Shown piece after piece: positions 41,308-53,513 of a stretch of 64,000 nt of DNA (within the stretch, counting starts at the first letter, position 1; every line of letters begins with the position of its first letter). The notes below the pieces were generated by a model. It did not search any database and had not been told where the DNA came from. It saw only the letters and a list, made by a program, of their open reading frames with translations. The position numbers and the translations under genes were made by a program. This stretch comes from Streptomyces longisporoflavus (GTDB lineage: Bacteria > Actinomycetota > Actinomycetes > Streptomycetales > Streptomycetaceae): the NCBI RefSeq assembly GCF_014649775.1, contig NZ_BMTR01000018.1:119372-183371 (forward strand). Direction: 5' to 3'.

Positions 41308-42386
41308 CGGCCCACCCGGGGATCGAGCAACGGATAGATCACGTCGGCCAGCGTGTTCATCAGGATCACCGCGGCGGAGAAGACGAAGAACAGGCCCTGC
41401 ACGAGGGGCAGGTCGGGCACGCTGAGCGCGGCGTAGAAGAGCCCGCCGAGGCCCGGCCAGGAGAAGACGGTCTCGACGAGGATCGCGCCCGCCACCACCG
41501 TGCCGAGGTTCACGAACATCAGCGTGACCGTGGGCAGCATCGCGTTGGGGACGGCATGGCGCCGCCGTACGAGATCGTCCCGCAGCCCCTTGGCCCGCGC
41601 CGTCGTCAGATAGTCGCTCCCCATCTCGTCGAGCAGGGACGACCGCATCACGAGGAGCGTCTGCGCGTACCCGACCGCCACCAGGGTGATGACGGGCAGC
41701 ACCATGTGGTGCGCGACGTCGATGACGTACGCGACACCCGTCTCGCCACCGGATTCGAGCCCGCCGGTCGGGAACAGCCCCGGAATGGGACCCACGCCGA
41801 CCGAGAAGGTGATGATGAGGAGAAGCCCGAGCCAGAAGGACGGCACGGAGTAGAGGGTGAGGGCGAGGCCGGTGTGGACGCGGTCCCCGAGCTGCCCGTT
41901 GCGCCAGGCCGTGCGGGTGCCGAGCCAGATGCCGATGAGGGTGTAGAGGACGAACGCGGTGCCGGTGAGCAGGAGCGTCGCGGGCAGCGCGTCGGTGATC
42001 TTGTCCATCACGGGTGTGTGGAACTGGTACGAGGTGCCGAAGTCGCCGGTCAGAGCCTTGCCGCAGTAGTCGAAGAACTGCGTCATGACCGGCTGGTCGA
42101 GGCCGAACTCCTTGCGCATCGCGTCCAGCTGTTCGGCCGATACGCGCTTTCCGCCGGTCATCTGCTTCACCGGGTCACCCGGGATGAGGCGGAAGAGGAA
42201 GAAGCTGGTGACGAGGACGGCGAACAGCGAGACGGCGGCGCCGCCCAGCTTGCCCGCCACGTACAGGAGATAGGCGCGGGTGTCGCGGGCCCGGGGGCCG
42301 CGGGCCGACGGCCCGGCGAAGGCCGGATCGTCGGTCGCCGCGGCGCCCTCGGTGTCGAGCAGTGCGGGATTGCTGTCAGCGGTCAT
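41304..42386 (-). CDS. Oligopeptide/dipeptide ABC transporter permease (DppB/OppB type)
   Basis: Membrane permease of 360 residues, normal for this subunit. The N-terminal segment LYVAGKLGGAAVSLFAVLVTSFFLFRLIPGDP carries the first membrane helix and the RLIPGDP motif of DppB proteins; five more hydrophobic segments follow, with the cytoplasmic loop TTARAKGLRDDLV. It begins three bases after the stop of the binding-protein gene, so the operon is tightly packed. Confidence 0.93.
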   Translation of the reverse strand: MTADSNPALLDTEGAAATDDPAFAGPSARGPRARDTRAYLLYVAGKLGGAAVSLFAVLVTSFFLFRLIPGDPVKQMTGGKRVSAEQLDAMRKEFGLDQPVMTQFFDYCGKALTGDFGTSYQFHTPVMDKITDALPATLLLTGTAFVLYTLIGIWLGTRTAWRNGQLGDRVHTGLALTLYSVPSFWLGLLLIITFSVGVGPIPGLFPTGGLESGGETGVAYVIDVAHHMVLPVITLVAVGYAQTLLVMRSSLLDEMGSDYLTTARAKGLRDDLVRRRHAVPNAMLPTVTLMFVNLGTVVAGAILVETVFSWPGLGGLFYAALSVPDLPLVQGLFFVFSAAVILMNTLADVIYPLLDPRVGR

Positions 42387-42389
42387 GCG

Positions 42390-44318
42390 TTACTCGCGGT
42401 CCTCTGCGGTCGAACGGCGGCGCAGGGCGAACAGGACTCCTCCGCCGACGAGCACCACCGCGGCGGCGGCGATACCGATGATGACACCGGTCGAGCTTCC
42501 GTCCTTGGAGGAACTCTTCCCATCTGCGGGCACCGCTGACCACCAGGACCAGTAACCGTCCTGACCGTAGATGTTGCCGGCGGCCGTCGGCATGGTGGTG
42601 ATGGACTTGATCTGGTCGGTGCGGTAGGCCTCTACGGCGTTCGGGTACGCCAGGATGTTCATGTACCCGGAGTCGTAGAGCCAGGACTGCATTTCCTTGA
42701 CGGTCTCGGCGCGCTTGGCCGGGTCGTACTCGGCGAGCTGCTTGTTGTACAGCTCGTCGTATTTCTTGTCGCAGATGAAGTTGTCGGTCGCGGCGCTCTC
42801 CTTGGCCTTCACCGGGAGCGCGGCGCAGGAGTGGATGCCGAGGACGAAGTCCGGGTCGGGGTTGACCGACCAGCCGTCGAACGCGAGATCGTACTCACCC
42901 GCGTACCAGGGCACCGACACATCGTCGAGGCAGTTGACCTTGAGCCCGATGCCAAGATCACCCCACCACTCCTTCAGATACTTCCCCACGGCCTTGTCGT
43001 TCGGGTCGGTGGCGTGACACAGGATGCGGAAGTCGAGCGGCTTGCCGTCCTTGCCGACGCGCTTGCCGTCGCCGTTCTTCTTGTAGCCCGCCTCGTCGAG
43101 GAGTTGGGCCGCCTTCTTGGGGTCGTACGACAGCTTCTGGTCGGCGGAGGGCTTCCACGCGTACTCGGAGAAGCGCGGCGGGATGTACCCCTCGCCCTCG
43201 ACGGCCTGCCCCTGGAAGACCTTGTCGACCAGCGCCTCACGGTCCACGGAGAGGAAGAGCGCCTGGCGGACCTTCTTGTCCAGGAGGGCCTTGTGGCCGT
43301 CACCGAACTTCTCGCGGTCGCGGGTCTGGGCGCCCGGGTTGGTGGCGAGCGCGAAGAAGCGCCGGCCCGGCCCCTCGTTCACCTTGACGTTCTCCGTGCC
43401 CTTGAGCTCGGAAGCCTGCGCCGGAGTGAGGGCGGGCTGGCCGGCCACGAAGGAGACCTCGCCCTTCTTGAGCGCCGCGACGGCCGCGTCCTGGTCCTTG
43501 TACGTCTTGAAGACCAGCTCGTCGAACTTGGGCGCGCCGCGCCAGAAGTCCTTGTTGGCCTTCAGCTTCACGTACTGGTCGGTCTTGTAGTCGGTGAGGA
43601 CGAAGGGGCCGTTGCCGACGATGGGGAAGGACTCGTCGTTGTTGTACTTACTGATGTCGCCGACCTTCTCCCACACGTGCTTGGGGACGATCGGCACGTC
43701 GAGGGCGGCCATGGTGGCCTGCGGTTTCTTCAGCTCGACGACCAGCTTGGTGGGGCTGGGCGCGGTCACCTTCTTGAAGTTGGCGACGAAGCCGGAGTTG
43801 GCGGTGGCGGTGCCTTCCTTGGACATCAGCTTGTTGAACGTCCAGGCCGCGTCCTCGGCGGTCGCCTTCTTGCCGTCCGACCACTTCGAGTTGTCCCGGA
43901 TGGTGTACGTCCAGGTCAGCTTGTCCGCGGAGGGCTCCCACTTGGTGGCGAAGCCGGGGATGGCGTGGTTGTCCTTGGCGTCGTAGTTCGTCAGGTACTC
44001 GTTCGTGAGGCGGATGATGCTGGTGCTGAGCAGCCGCTGGGCGAGGAAGGGGCTGAGCGAGTCGACGCTCTGGGCCACCGCGACGGTGAGGGTTTTCTTG
44101 CCGTCCGCCTTGGCCTCGGCCTGTTGGGGCGCCGGGTTGAGGGGGGAGGCGAGACCCGCGGTGAGGGCGAGGGCTCCGGCTGCGGCGCCGGCGGCCAGGA
44201 GGAGCCGGCGGCGGGGTGGTGACTTCGGAGGTACCTCGTGGGTGGGCTGAGAGGTGGACTGAGAGGTGGGGTGAGACCGGTGTGACCGTGTTCTGCCGTG
44301 CTGATCTTGTGTATCCAT
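42390..44318 (-). CDS. Oligopeptide ABC transporter substrate-binding protein with C-terminal membrane anchor
   Basis: Extracytoplasmic solute-binding protein family 5 (DppA/OppA), about 642 residues. A twin-arginine-like signal (PPRRRLLLAAGAAAGALALTAG, split by the RRR) exports it; there is no lipobox cysteine. Instead the C-terminus has a hydrophobic helix GVIIGIAAAAVVLVGGGVLF followed by basic ALRRRSTAEDRE, so it is probably anchored at that end. The family stretches SPFLAQRLLST and RDNSKWSDGKKATAEDAAW are clear. ATG 44318 follows GAGGT by nine bases; an upstream ATG (44339) is less likely. It heads the operon. Confidence 0.9.
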   Translation of the reverse strand: MDTQDQHGRTRSHRSHPTSQSTSQPTHEVPPKSPPRRRLLLAAGAAAGALALTAGLASPLNPAPQQAEAKADGKKTLTVAVAQSVDSLSPFLAQRLLSTSIIRLTNEYLTNYDAKDNHAIPGFATKWEPSADKLTWTYTIRDNSKWSDGKKATAEDAAWTFNKLMSKEGTATANSGFVANFKKVTAPSPTKLVVELKKPQATMAALDVPIVPKHVWEKVGDISKYNNDESFPIVGNGPFVLTDYKTDQYVKLKANKDFWRGAPKFDELVFKTYKDQDAAVAALKKGEVSFVAGQPALTPAQASELKGTENVKVNEGPGRRFFALATNPGAQTRDREKFGDGHKALLDKKVRQALFLSVDREALVDKVFQGQAVEGEGYIPPRFSEYAWKPSADQKLSYDPKKAAQLLDEAGYKKNGDGKRVGKDGKPLDFRILCHATDPNDKAVGKYLKEWWGDLGIGLKVNCLDDVSVPWYAGEYDLAFDGWSVNPDPDFVLGIHSCAALPVKAKESAATDNFICDKKYDELYNKQLAEYDPAKRAETVKEMQSWLYDSGYMNILAYPNAVEAYRTDQIKSITTMPTAAGNIYGQDGYWSWWSAVPADGKSSSKDGSSTGVIIGIAAAAVVLVGGGVLFALRRRSTAEDRE

Positions 44319-44662
44319 GGGTCGGTGACCTCGCGTCATCGCTCGCGCAGAGATGGCTAGTTGATCAAGTAACGCCAGCTGGTTGATGTGTGTGTTTACC
44401 AGCGCCAGTCTGGGTCAGTCAACGGCAGGTGAACCCCATGTGGCCTGCGGAAATAACGAGTTGACCCGTATTTCATCCGCATTGGTCAAGACCTGTGACG
44501 CGTGGCTGGTCGGGGGGTGATGGTGGGGGGAGGGGCAGGTGGGAGCGGGGGCTCTCGTGGGGCCGGGATGACTGCGGGTAACCGGGTTGGTGGGGGCGTG
44601 GGTGCGTGGGTGCGTGGGAAAGCCTGTTCGTCGGTGGAGACCGCGGGGCGCCGGGGAACGGG
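44319..44662. other. Gap upstream of the peptide-importer operon
   Basis: No gene seen. It must contain the minus-strand promoter of the importer, but no convincing -35/-10 pair was found; the distal part has GTGGGTGCG-type short repeats (about 44590-44620). Confidence 0.4.
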
Positions 44663-44696
44663 ACTGGGCCCGCACCAGGATCGGTGCGGGCCCAGT
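44663..44696 (-). terminator. Terminator of the MinD-like ATPase gene
   Basis: A perfect 14-bp inverted repeat (44663-44676 with 44683-44696), loop of six, 30 bases beyond the stop on the minus strand. Confidence 0.85.
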
Positions 44697-44726
44697 TGGT
44701 ACAGGCGGAGGTGGAACAGTCGGAGG

Positions 44727-48314
<3,588 letters not shown>

Positions 48315-48876
48315 AATGCCTCCTGATGTGGTCGAGCACCCTCGTGCCGTGGTGGGAGGGCGACCGTTTCTGTCGTCCGATCCGCCATGGCTCTCCCCGT
48401 GGTGGACGCGCACGACCCACTCCCGGGTTCTGACGTCGCGTCCAGTACCAGCCTAATCACCAAAAGCACCAGCACGGCAGGGCAGCCCACCCCACGAATA
48501 CTGTCCTTTCCATCACGCTCCCCACAGGAGTGATCCCCGCATCCCAAACCGTGACGGACAAATAGCTCAACAGGCGACAAGTGATCCACGCCCCCGGCTC
48601 GTACGCGCGCTCCCGGGATGGAAAGCAGCGGACGGAAAGCCTGGCGAGCAGAGCGGGCCAGAGCGGGCCCGAGCGGACCAGAGCAAAGCAGAACACCCGC
48701 CACATAGACGCGTGTTGACGGCGGTCGCGCCCTCGCGGTGGATCAACGGTCCGCAAGCCGACGTACGATCATCTGCTTCGCGCCCCTCTCCGGCGTCCGC
48801 ACCGCGCCGTACCCCTGCACCCCCCCGCAACCCCCTGCGGCCCCCACAAACACAGACAAGACAAGGACCTCACGAC
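48315..48876. other. 562-base divergent gap between the ATPase and the first beta-propeller gene
   Basis: No gene is supported. It should hold promoters for both neighbours. On the plus strand TTGACG (48716-48721) is a possible -35 but has no good -10 partner; short GAGCGGGCC/GAGCGGACC repeats (48655-48685) are the only other structure seen. Confidence 0.4.
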
Positions 48877-50361
48877 GTGAGCTTCGGCCCGCCGCCCTCC
48901 TCCTTCACCCAGTCCGCGCTGGCGGCGGACGGAGCCCGCAAGAAGCGTCGGAAGCGGCTGGTCGGCTTCGTGGCGGCCGTTGTCGTCGTGGCGCTGTGCG
49001 CCGGCGGCGGTTACCTCTGGCTCGGGTCAGGTGGTGCGACACCCGATGACGGCAAGCCGGAAGCCGCACCCCAGAGCCGGCTCGACGTCAGGGAGACGGT
49101 CGAAAGGGCGCCCGCGACCACCAGGGGCCAAATGGCCTTCCGGTTCTCCGTCGACGACATGAGTCCCGGCGAAGAGTACGAGACGCCGGGCACGTGGGCG
49201 ACGGACAAGATCCTCGCCAAAGGCATCAACAGAACGCTCGTCGGATTCAAGATCGGCAAGGATGCCTCCACGGGAGACGAGACCTGGCGTACGCCCCTCG
49301 CCGGACCCATCTGCGGGCTCACTCGTCACGTGACCGTGGAAGCCCGCATCGCGGTACTCCACAGATCCAAGAATGACCCCGAGGCACCCTGCGAGCAGGT
49401 GGCCTTCGTCGACATCGACACGGGCGAGAAGGTCTGGGACAAGAAGTTCCCGACGTCGAAGACCATTTTCGGGCAGGACCCGACGAGCGTGTCGATGACG
49501 CGTGGCACCGTCGCCGTGACCTGGGGCAACGGCTCGGCGGCGTACGACATGGACACAGGGGACCGCCTGTGGAAGAAGACCCGGGTCTCGGGCTGCGAGC
49601 ACCATGGTCTGGCGGGCGGGCGAGGTCTGCTCATGGTGCTGAACTGCGTCCACCGCAAGAGCGTGACGTACCAGGTGCAGCAGCTGAATCCGCGTACCGG
49701 CTACGCGAAGTGGACGTACCACGTCGCCGATGGCGTGAAGGGAGTCAATCTGCTGTCCGCCGAGCCCGCGGTCATCGGCCTCTCCGCAGGCGACAACGAC
49801 GTGACGCACCTGGTCTCGCTCGACGACCGCGGAAAGCGACGCGCGACCATCCGGCTCGAAGGCGGCCGCTATGTCGTCAACTGCTCGACCGCGACCGGCT
49901 TCAACGCGGTCGACGACTGCCCCTCGACGGTGGTCGGCAACGACCAGGTCTTCGTCACGAGCCGCGAGGATCCGCACGGCGACATGATCGACAACGCGAA
50001 CCGCATCGTGTCGTTCGACCTAGCGACGGGAAAGACCGTCAAGAAGTTCGAATCGGGGAGCGGCCAGCTGCTCTACCCCCTCAGGATGAGCGGTGACCAG
50101 CTCCTCGCGTACCGGGAAAGCAGCGACCACATCACGCCCATGGGGGTGGTGAGCCTGAATCCGCGGACCGGCAAGGAGACCCCGTACTTCTTCTTCGGGC
50201 TGCCCGTGGAGGGGTGGACACTCGCCGGTCTCGAACTGAGCGACGTGGTGGTCCAGAACGGGCGGCTCTTCTTCGGCAGCAGGCGTGCGACCGGGCCCAG
50301 TGCCGAGAAGAAGAAGGAGTGGTCGTGGCTGGTCATCGGCATCGAGGGCGCGAAGCGGTAG
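48877..50361 (+). CDS. Membrane-anchored beta-propeller (PQQ-like) protein, paralogue 1
   Basis: A 494-residue protein. A short cytoplasmic N-terminus with SFGPPPSSFTQSALAAD and the basic RKKRRKR precedes one membrane helix (about 29-51: VGFVAAVVVVALCAGGGYLW). The extracytoplasmic part contains repeated strands of the D-x-x-T-G-x-x-x-W type (DIDTGEKVWDKK, DMDTGDRLWKK, NPRTGYAKWTY, DLATGKTVKKF), a PQQ-like propeller. GTG 48877 follows AAGGA. It is a paralogue of the gene at 50954. Function unknown; an envelope sensor or scaffold is likely. Confidence 0.75.
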   Translation: MSFGPPPSSFTQSALAADGARKKRRKRLVGFVAAVVVVALCAGGGYLWLGSGGATPDDGKPEAAPQSRLDVRETVERAPATTRGQMAFRFSVDDMSPGEEYETPGTWATDKILAKGINRTLVGFKIGKDASTGDETWRTPLAGPICGLTRHVTVEARIAVLHRSKNDPEAPCEQVAFVDIDTGEKVWDKKFPTSKTIFGQDPTSVSMTRGTVAVTWGNGSAAYDMDTGDRLWKKTRVSGCEHHGLAGGRGLLMVLNCVHRKSVTYQVQQLNPRTGYAKWTYHVADGVKGVNLLSAEPAVIGLSAGDNDVTHLVSLDDRGKRRATIRLEGGRYVVNCSTATGFNAVDDCPSTVVGNDQVFVTSREDPHGDMIDNANRIVSFDLATGKTVKKFESGSGQLLYPLRMSGDQLLAYRESSDHITPMGVVSLNPRTGKETPYFFFGLPVEGWTLAGLELSDVVVQNGRLFFGSRRATGPSAEKKKEWSWLVIGIEGAKR

Positions 50362-50414
50362 AGGCGGTGGCAGCTCCGCTCGCGCTCTAGCGCGAACGCA
50401 CCCCCGGGGCTCGG

Positions 50415-50726
50415 TCAGCCCCCGTCCCGGCCGCCGCCCTCGCCCTCGCCCGCCCCCGGCGCAGGCTCCAGGTCGAACTCCCCGTCCCTGGCGCCGAGCA
50501 CGAAGGCCCGCCACTCCGCCTCCGTGTACCGCAGCACCGTCTCGGGCTCGATCGACGAGCGCATGGCCACGGCGCCGTCCGGCAGGTACGCGATCTCGAC
50601 CCGCTCCTCGTGCGCTTCGGTGCCGGGGGCGCTGTGCCACTCCACGCCGGAGATATTGAGAGCGTAAAGCTCGTTCTTCTCGCGTTCCTTGCGAGCCTTG
50701 ACGTCCTCGTCCAGTGCCTCGGCCAT
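50415..50726 (-). CDS. DUF397 domain protein
   Basis: A 103-residue soluble protein. The DUF397 core is visible as ISGVEWHSAPGT, RVEIAYLPDGAVAMRSS and TEAEWRAFVLGARDGEF; this domain is very common in Streptomyces, often beside XRE-type regulators, but none is adjacent here. ATG 50726 is chosen because the longer frame upstream is unlike the family. The first 20 residues are charged and helical, which is unusual for DUF397 proteins. It is located between, and convergent with, the first propeller gene. Confidence 0.75.
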   Translation of the reverse strand: MAEALDEDVKARKEREKNELYALNISGVEWHSAPGTEAHEERVEIAYLPDGAVAMRSSIEPETVLRYTEAEWRAFVLGARDGEFDLEPAPGAGEGEGGGRDGG

Positions 50727-50953
50727 GGTGCAGCGGCCCCTTCCACATGAGCGAACCAACCGTTTGACCAGACTACTTGGCGGCCGGGTCGTACGCAGCG
50801 CAATGACGCTGTCACCAGGAGTTCCGGCTGCTCGCGCATCCTGAACCACGATGTGTCGTACCGGTGATGTTCAATGAGGCGCGCTCAGCGATCAGTTGAC
50901 CCCTGTTGACCCCTGTTGAGCCTGTGCGGCCCTGTGCAAGAAAGGCACCCAGC

Positions 50954-52567
50954 ATGAGCTATGGCCCGTCCCCATCGCCCTTCACCCAGTCCGCGCTCTC
51001 CGCGGACAGGGCGAACAAGAAGCGTCGTATGAGGGTGCTGGCCGTCGTGTTGGCGGTCGTCCTCTGCCTGGTCGGCGGTGTCTTCTGGGCGGTCGCCGAC
51101 GACGATCCGGAGCAGCCGGACAAGCCCACGGCCGCCCGGCAGGCACCGGACGACATCCGGGACACCGTCGAGAAGACGCCCCGTACTCCCGAGAGCCGCC
51201 TTGCCGTCGAGTACAACGAGAAGGAGTTCAAGAAGAGGTTCAAGTCGACCGTCTACGCGCCCGGCGCGTGGGCGACGGACAAGAACTTCGTCAGGGGAGT
51301 CGGCAACACGCTCAAGGGCTTCAAGTTCGGCACGTTCGAGGAGGACTGGTCCACCGAGTTGTCCGGCCCGATATGCGACACCACGCGTCACGTCACCGTC
51401 GACGGACGTACGGCTGTCCTCCTTCAGGAGCGCCCGGGCAAGGACACCGAGGGCGACGCCGACAAGGGCAAGAGCAAGGACAAAGACAAGGACAAGAAGT
51501 CCAAGTCGAAGAAGGACAAGAAAGACAAGAAGGACAAGGGTAAGAAGTCCAAGAGGGACAAGAAGTCCAAGGAGGACAAGAAGCCCAAGGACAAAGACGC
51601 CGAGGCCGTCGACGAGTCCTCCTGCAGCCAGCTCGCCTTCATCGACCTCAACACCGGCAAGAAGCTGTGGCAGGTCAAGCTGCCCGACGCCAAGAAGGCC
51701 TACGCGCCGAACACCAACGTGACCATGACGCGCGGCACGGTCGCGGTGGCGTGGAGCTACGGATCGGTCGCGTACGACATGAAGCGCGGGCAGCAGCTGT
51801 GGTCGAGTCCGGGCGCCGGTAAGTGCGAGGACCTCGGCTTCGCGGGCGGACGCGACCTGCTCGCCCTGGTCCGGTGCGGGGACGAAGCGGATCCCCAGTT
51901 CAAGGTCCAGAAGGTGAAGCCCCGGACCGGCAAGTCGGAGTGGACGTACAAGGTGGCTCGCGGGGTGCAGCGCGTCTACCTGGTCTCGTCCGAGCCCGCT
52001 GTGCTCGCCGTCGCGGCCGGTGACATCGCCGTGACGGATCTGATCACCCTCGATGACAAGGGCGATTACCAGACCACCATCGACATGCCCGAAGACCGTT
52101 TCGTCGACAACTGCTACAAGCCGCTCTTCGGCGCCGTGGAGACGTGTGACTCGATCGTGGTCGGACGCGATCAACTGTTCCTCGCGACGGCCGGGGCCGG
52201 CCTTGAGGACGACGACTGGATCGTCTCGTACGACCTCCGCACGGGAAAGACCGTCAAGAAGTTCGACTCGAAGCCCGGCCGCCCGATGTACCCCGTGCGC
52301 ATGAGCGGCGACAAGCTGCTCGCGTTCCGGCCGAGCGACGACGGCATCTCACCTGCCGCCGTGGTGAGCCTTGATCCGCGTACCGGCAAGGAGACCCCGT
52401 ACCTGCTCTTCGGCATGCCGGACCGCGGCATCATGGAAGACCCGCAGAAGACCGAGCTCATCGTGGAGCACGGCCGGGTGTTCTTCGCCCCGAGGGAGCT
52501 GACCGAGGAGAGCGGCGGCCCCTGGAAGGGGATGGCCTTCGGCGCCCTGGGAATCGAAGGCGCCTGA
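50954..52567 (+). CDS. Membrane-anchored beta-propeller (PQQ-like) protein, paralogue 2 with lysine-rich insert
   Basis: A 537-residue paralogue of the protein encoded at 48877: same N-terminus (SYGPSPSPFTQSALSAD), basic NKKRRMR, one membrane helix (about 28-49) and propeller repeats (DLNTGKKLW, DMKRGQQLW, DLRTGKTVKKF). It differs by an insert of about 50 residues (about 166-220) made almost only of K, D, S and E (pieces such as KDKDKDKKSKSKKDKK), placed in the first propeller blades. ATG 50954 has AAAGG upstream. Both paralogues probably arose by tandem duplication. Confidence 0.75.
   Translation: MSYGPSPSPFTQSALSADRANKKRRMRVLAVVLAVVLCLVGGVFWAVADDDPEQPDKPTAARQAPDDIRDTVEKTPRTPESRLAVEYNEKEFKKRFKSTVYAPGAWATDKNFVRGVGNTLKGFKFGTFEEDWSTELSGPICDTTRHVTVDGRTAVLLQERPGKDTEGDADKGKSKDKDKDKKSKSKKDKKDKKDKGKKSKRDKKSKEDKKPKDKDAEAVDESSCSQLAFIDLNTGKKLWQVKLPDAKKAYAPNTNVTMTRGTVAVAWSYGSVAYDMKRGQQLWSSPGAGKCEDLGFAGGRDLLALVRCGDEADPQFKVQKVKPRTGKSEWTYKVARGVQRVYLVSSEPAVLAVAAGDIAVTDLITLDDKGDYQTTIDMPEDRFVDNCYKPLFGAVETCDSIVVGRDQLFLATAGAGLEDDDWIVSYDLRTGKTVKKFDSKPGRPMYPVRMSGDKLLAFRPSDDGISPAAVVSLDPRTGKETPYLLFGMPDRGIMEDPQKTELIVEHGRVFFAPRELTEESGGPWKGMAFGALGIEGA
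51455..51605. repeat. AAG/GAC triplet repeat region in propeller paralogue 2
   Basis: A run of AAGGACAAG-type triplets encodes the K/D/S-rich insert. The paralogous gene has none of it, so it looks like a local repeat expansion. Base composition (A and G rich) departs from the surrounding sequence. Confidence 0.85.
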
Positions 52568-52680
52568 GGCGGAGGGGTCGGCCTGCGCCGACTGGTACCC
52601 TGTGTAGCGGCCGTATGTGTACGCGTCCCCGGACCCCCTCTGACGAGGACCTGGAGACAGCGCCCAGCGGACCTCGCCTC

Positions 52681-52725
52681 CCGAGTAACGGAAGCTCCCC
52701 TGAGACTTAGACCAGGGGCACTCGG
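52681..52725 (+). promoter_or_regulatory. Structured leader of rpsO
   Basis: CCGAG (52681-52685) can pair with CTCGG (52721-52725), enclosing CCCCTG (52697-52702) paired with CAGGGG (52713-52718). The element ends 30 bases before the rpsO start. S15 controls its own mRNA through leader structures in other bacteria, so this is a candidate site. Confidence 0.4.
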
Positions 52726-52754
52726 TGGCCACGTAAAGACTACGAGGAGTAAGC

Positions 52755-53042
52755 GTGTCGCTCGACGCCGCTACGAAGAAGCAGATCATGACCGAGTTCG
52801 GCCAGAAGGAGGGCGACACCGGCTCCCCCGAGGTCCAGGTCGCCATGCTCTCGCGCCGTATCTCGGACCTGACCGAGCACCTCAAGACGCACAAGCACGA
52901 CCACCACTCCCGTCGTGGTCTGCTGATCCTGGTCGGCCAGCGTCGCCGTCTGCTGCAGTACCTGGCCAAGAAGGACATCAAGCGCTTCCGTGCGCTGGTG
53001 GACCGGCTGGGCATCCGTCGCGGTGCGGCGGGCGCCAAGTAA
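52755..53042 (+). CDS. rpsO: 30S ribosomal protein S15
   Basis: Primary 16S rRNA-binding protein of the 30S platform, 95 residues, six more than the common 89. The conserved helix-loop segments GDTGSPEVQVAMLSRRI and HKHDHHSRRGLLILVGQRRRLL (as separate stretches) are intact. GTG start with GAGGAG six bases upstream. It precedes pnp, with which it shares a conserved operon; a hairpin follows it. Confidence 0.97.
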   Translation: MSLDAATKKQIMTEFGQKEGDTGSPEVQVAMLSRRISDLTEHLKTHKHDHHSRRGLLILVGQRRRLLQYLAKKDIKRFRALVDRLGIRRGAAGAK

Positions 53043-53051
53043 GTCATCGTG

Positions 53052-53089
53052 AAGGGGGCGGTTCCCACGCAAGAGGGGACCGCTCCCTT
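53052..53089 (+). terminator. rpsO-pnp intergenic hairpin
   Basis: A 15-bp stem with two G-T pairs (53052-53066 with 53075-53089) and eight-base loop, nine bases after rpsO. In Streptomyces the rpsO-pnp intergenic stem-loop is known as an RNase III cleavage site, so this may be both a terminator and a processing site. Confidence 0.8.
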
Positions 53090-53105
53090 TGCTGTATGCG
53101 CAATC

Positions 53106-53188
53106 CGCACCGCGGTGCGCATGCTCTACGTGCGAAGTGTCACCGGCGCTTTGTAGGCTGGTCGCACAACGACATACACAACGACATA
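53106..53188 (+). promoter_or_regulatory. pnp upstream region: palindrome and 12-bp tandem repeat
   Basis: A perfect 14-bp palindrome CGCACCGCGGTGCG (53106-53119) is followed by CACAACGACATA twice in tandem (53165-53188). A pnp promoter is expected here, since pnp has its own promoter in other streptomycetes, but I cannot assign its boxes. Confidence 0.4.
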
Positions 53189-53308
53189 CACAGCGCGCCG
53201 CACACAAGGTGATACGCGCGCTCATACCGGGCCGGGCAGAATCGGACTGCACGGCTCACAGACGTAACGGCGTCGCACATGGCGACGAGACGACGTCGCA
53301 CCGAACGA

Positions 53309-53452
53309 GGAGAAGCGCACCTCAGGGAAAGCCGCCGCCGGTCCTCGGTAGTGGCCCCCGGGGTACAGCGAAAGCCCGAGCATCGAGCGATCGCGTACGA
53401 CCCGGGAGCTTCGATCGAAGACCGGCCCGCACCAGTAGGAGCGCTTCTCCAC
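53309..53452 (+). ncRNA. Actino-pnp type structured RNA leader
   Basis: GGAGAAGCGC (53309-53318) pairs perfectly with GCGCTTCTCC (53443-53452), closing about 125 structured, GC-rich bases in the 5' untranslated region of pnp. This matches the place and closing-stem style of the Actino-pnp motif, a conserved cis-regulatory RNA upstream of exoribonuclease genes in Actinomycetales. The interior was not folded in detail. Confidence 0.7.
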
Positions 53453-53513
53453 CACAGTCCCCGTGCCACACGGGCCAGGGGACGAAAGACGACAAGTAAC
53501 GGAGAAAACGCTA

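Noticed and set aside
52577..52601. Promoter of rpsO with TACCCT as -10
   Set aside because: TACCCT at 52596-52601 looks acceptable, but no -35 at a proper distance could be found, so it is not listed as a feature.
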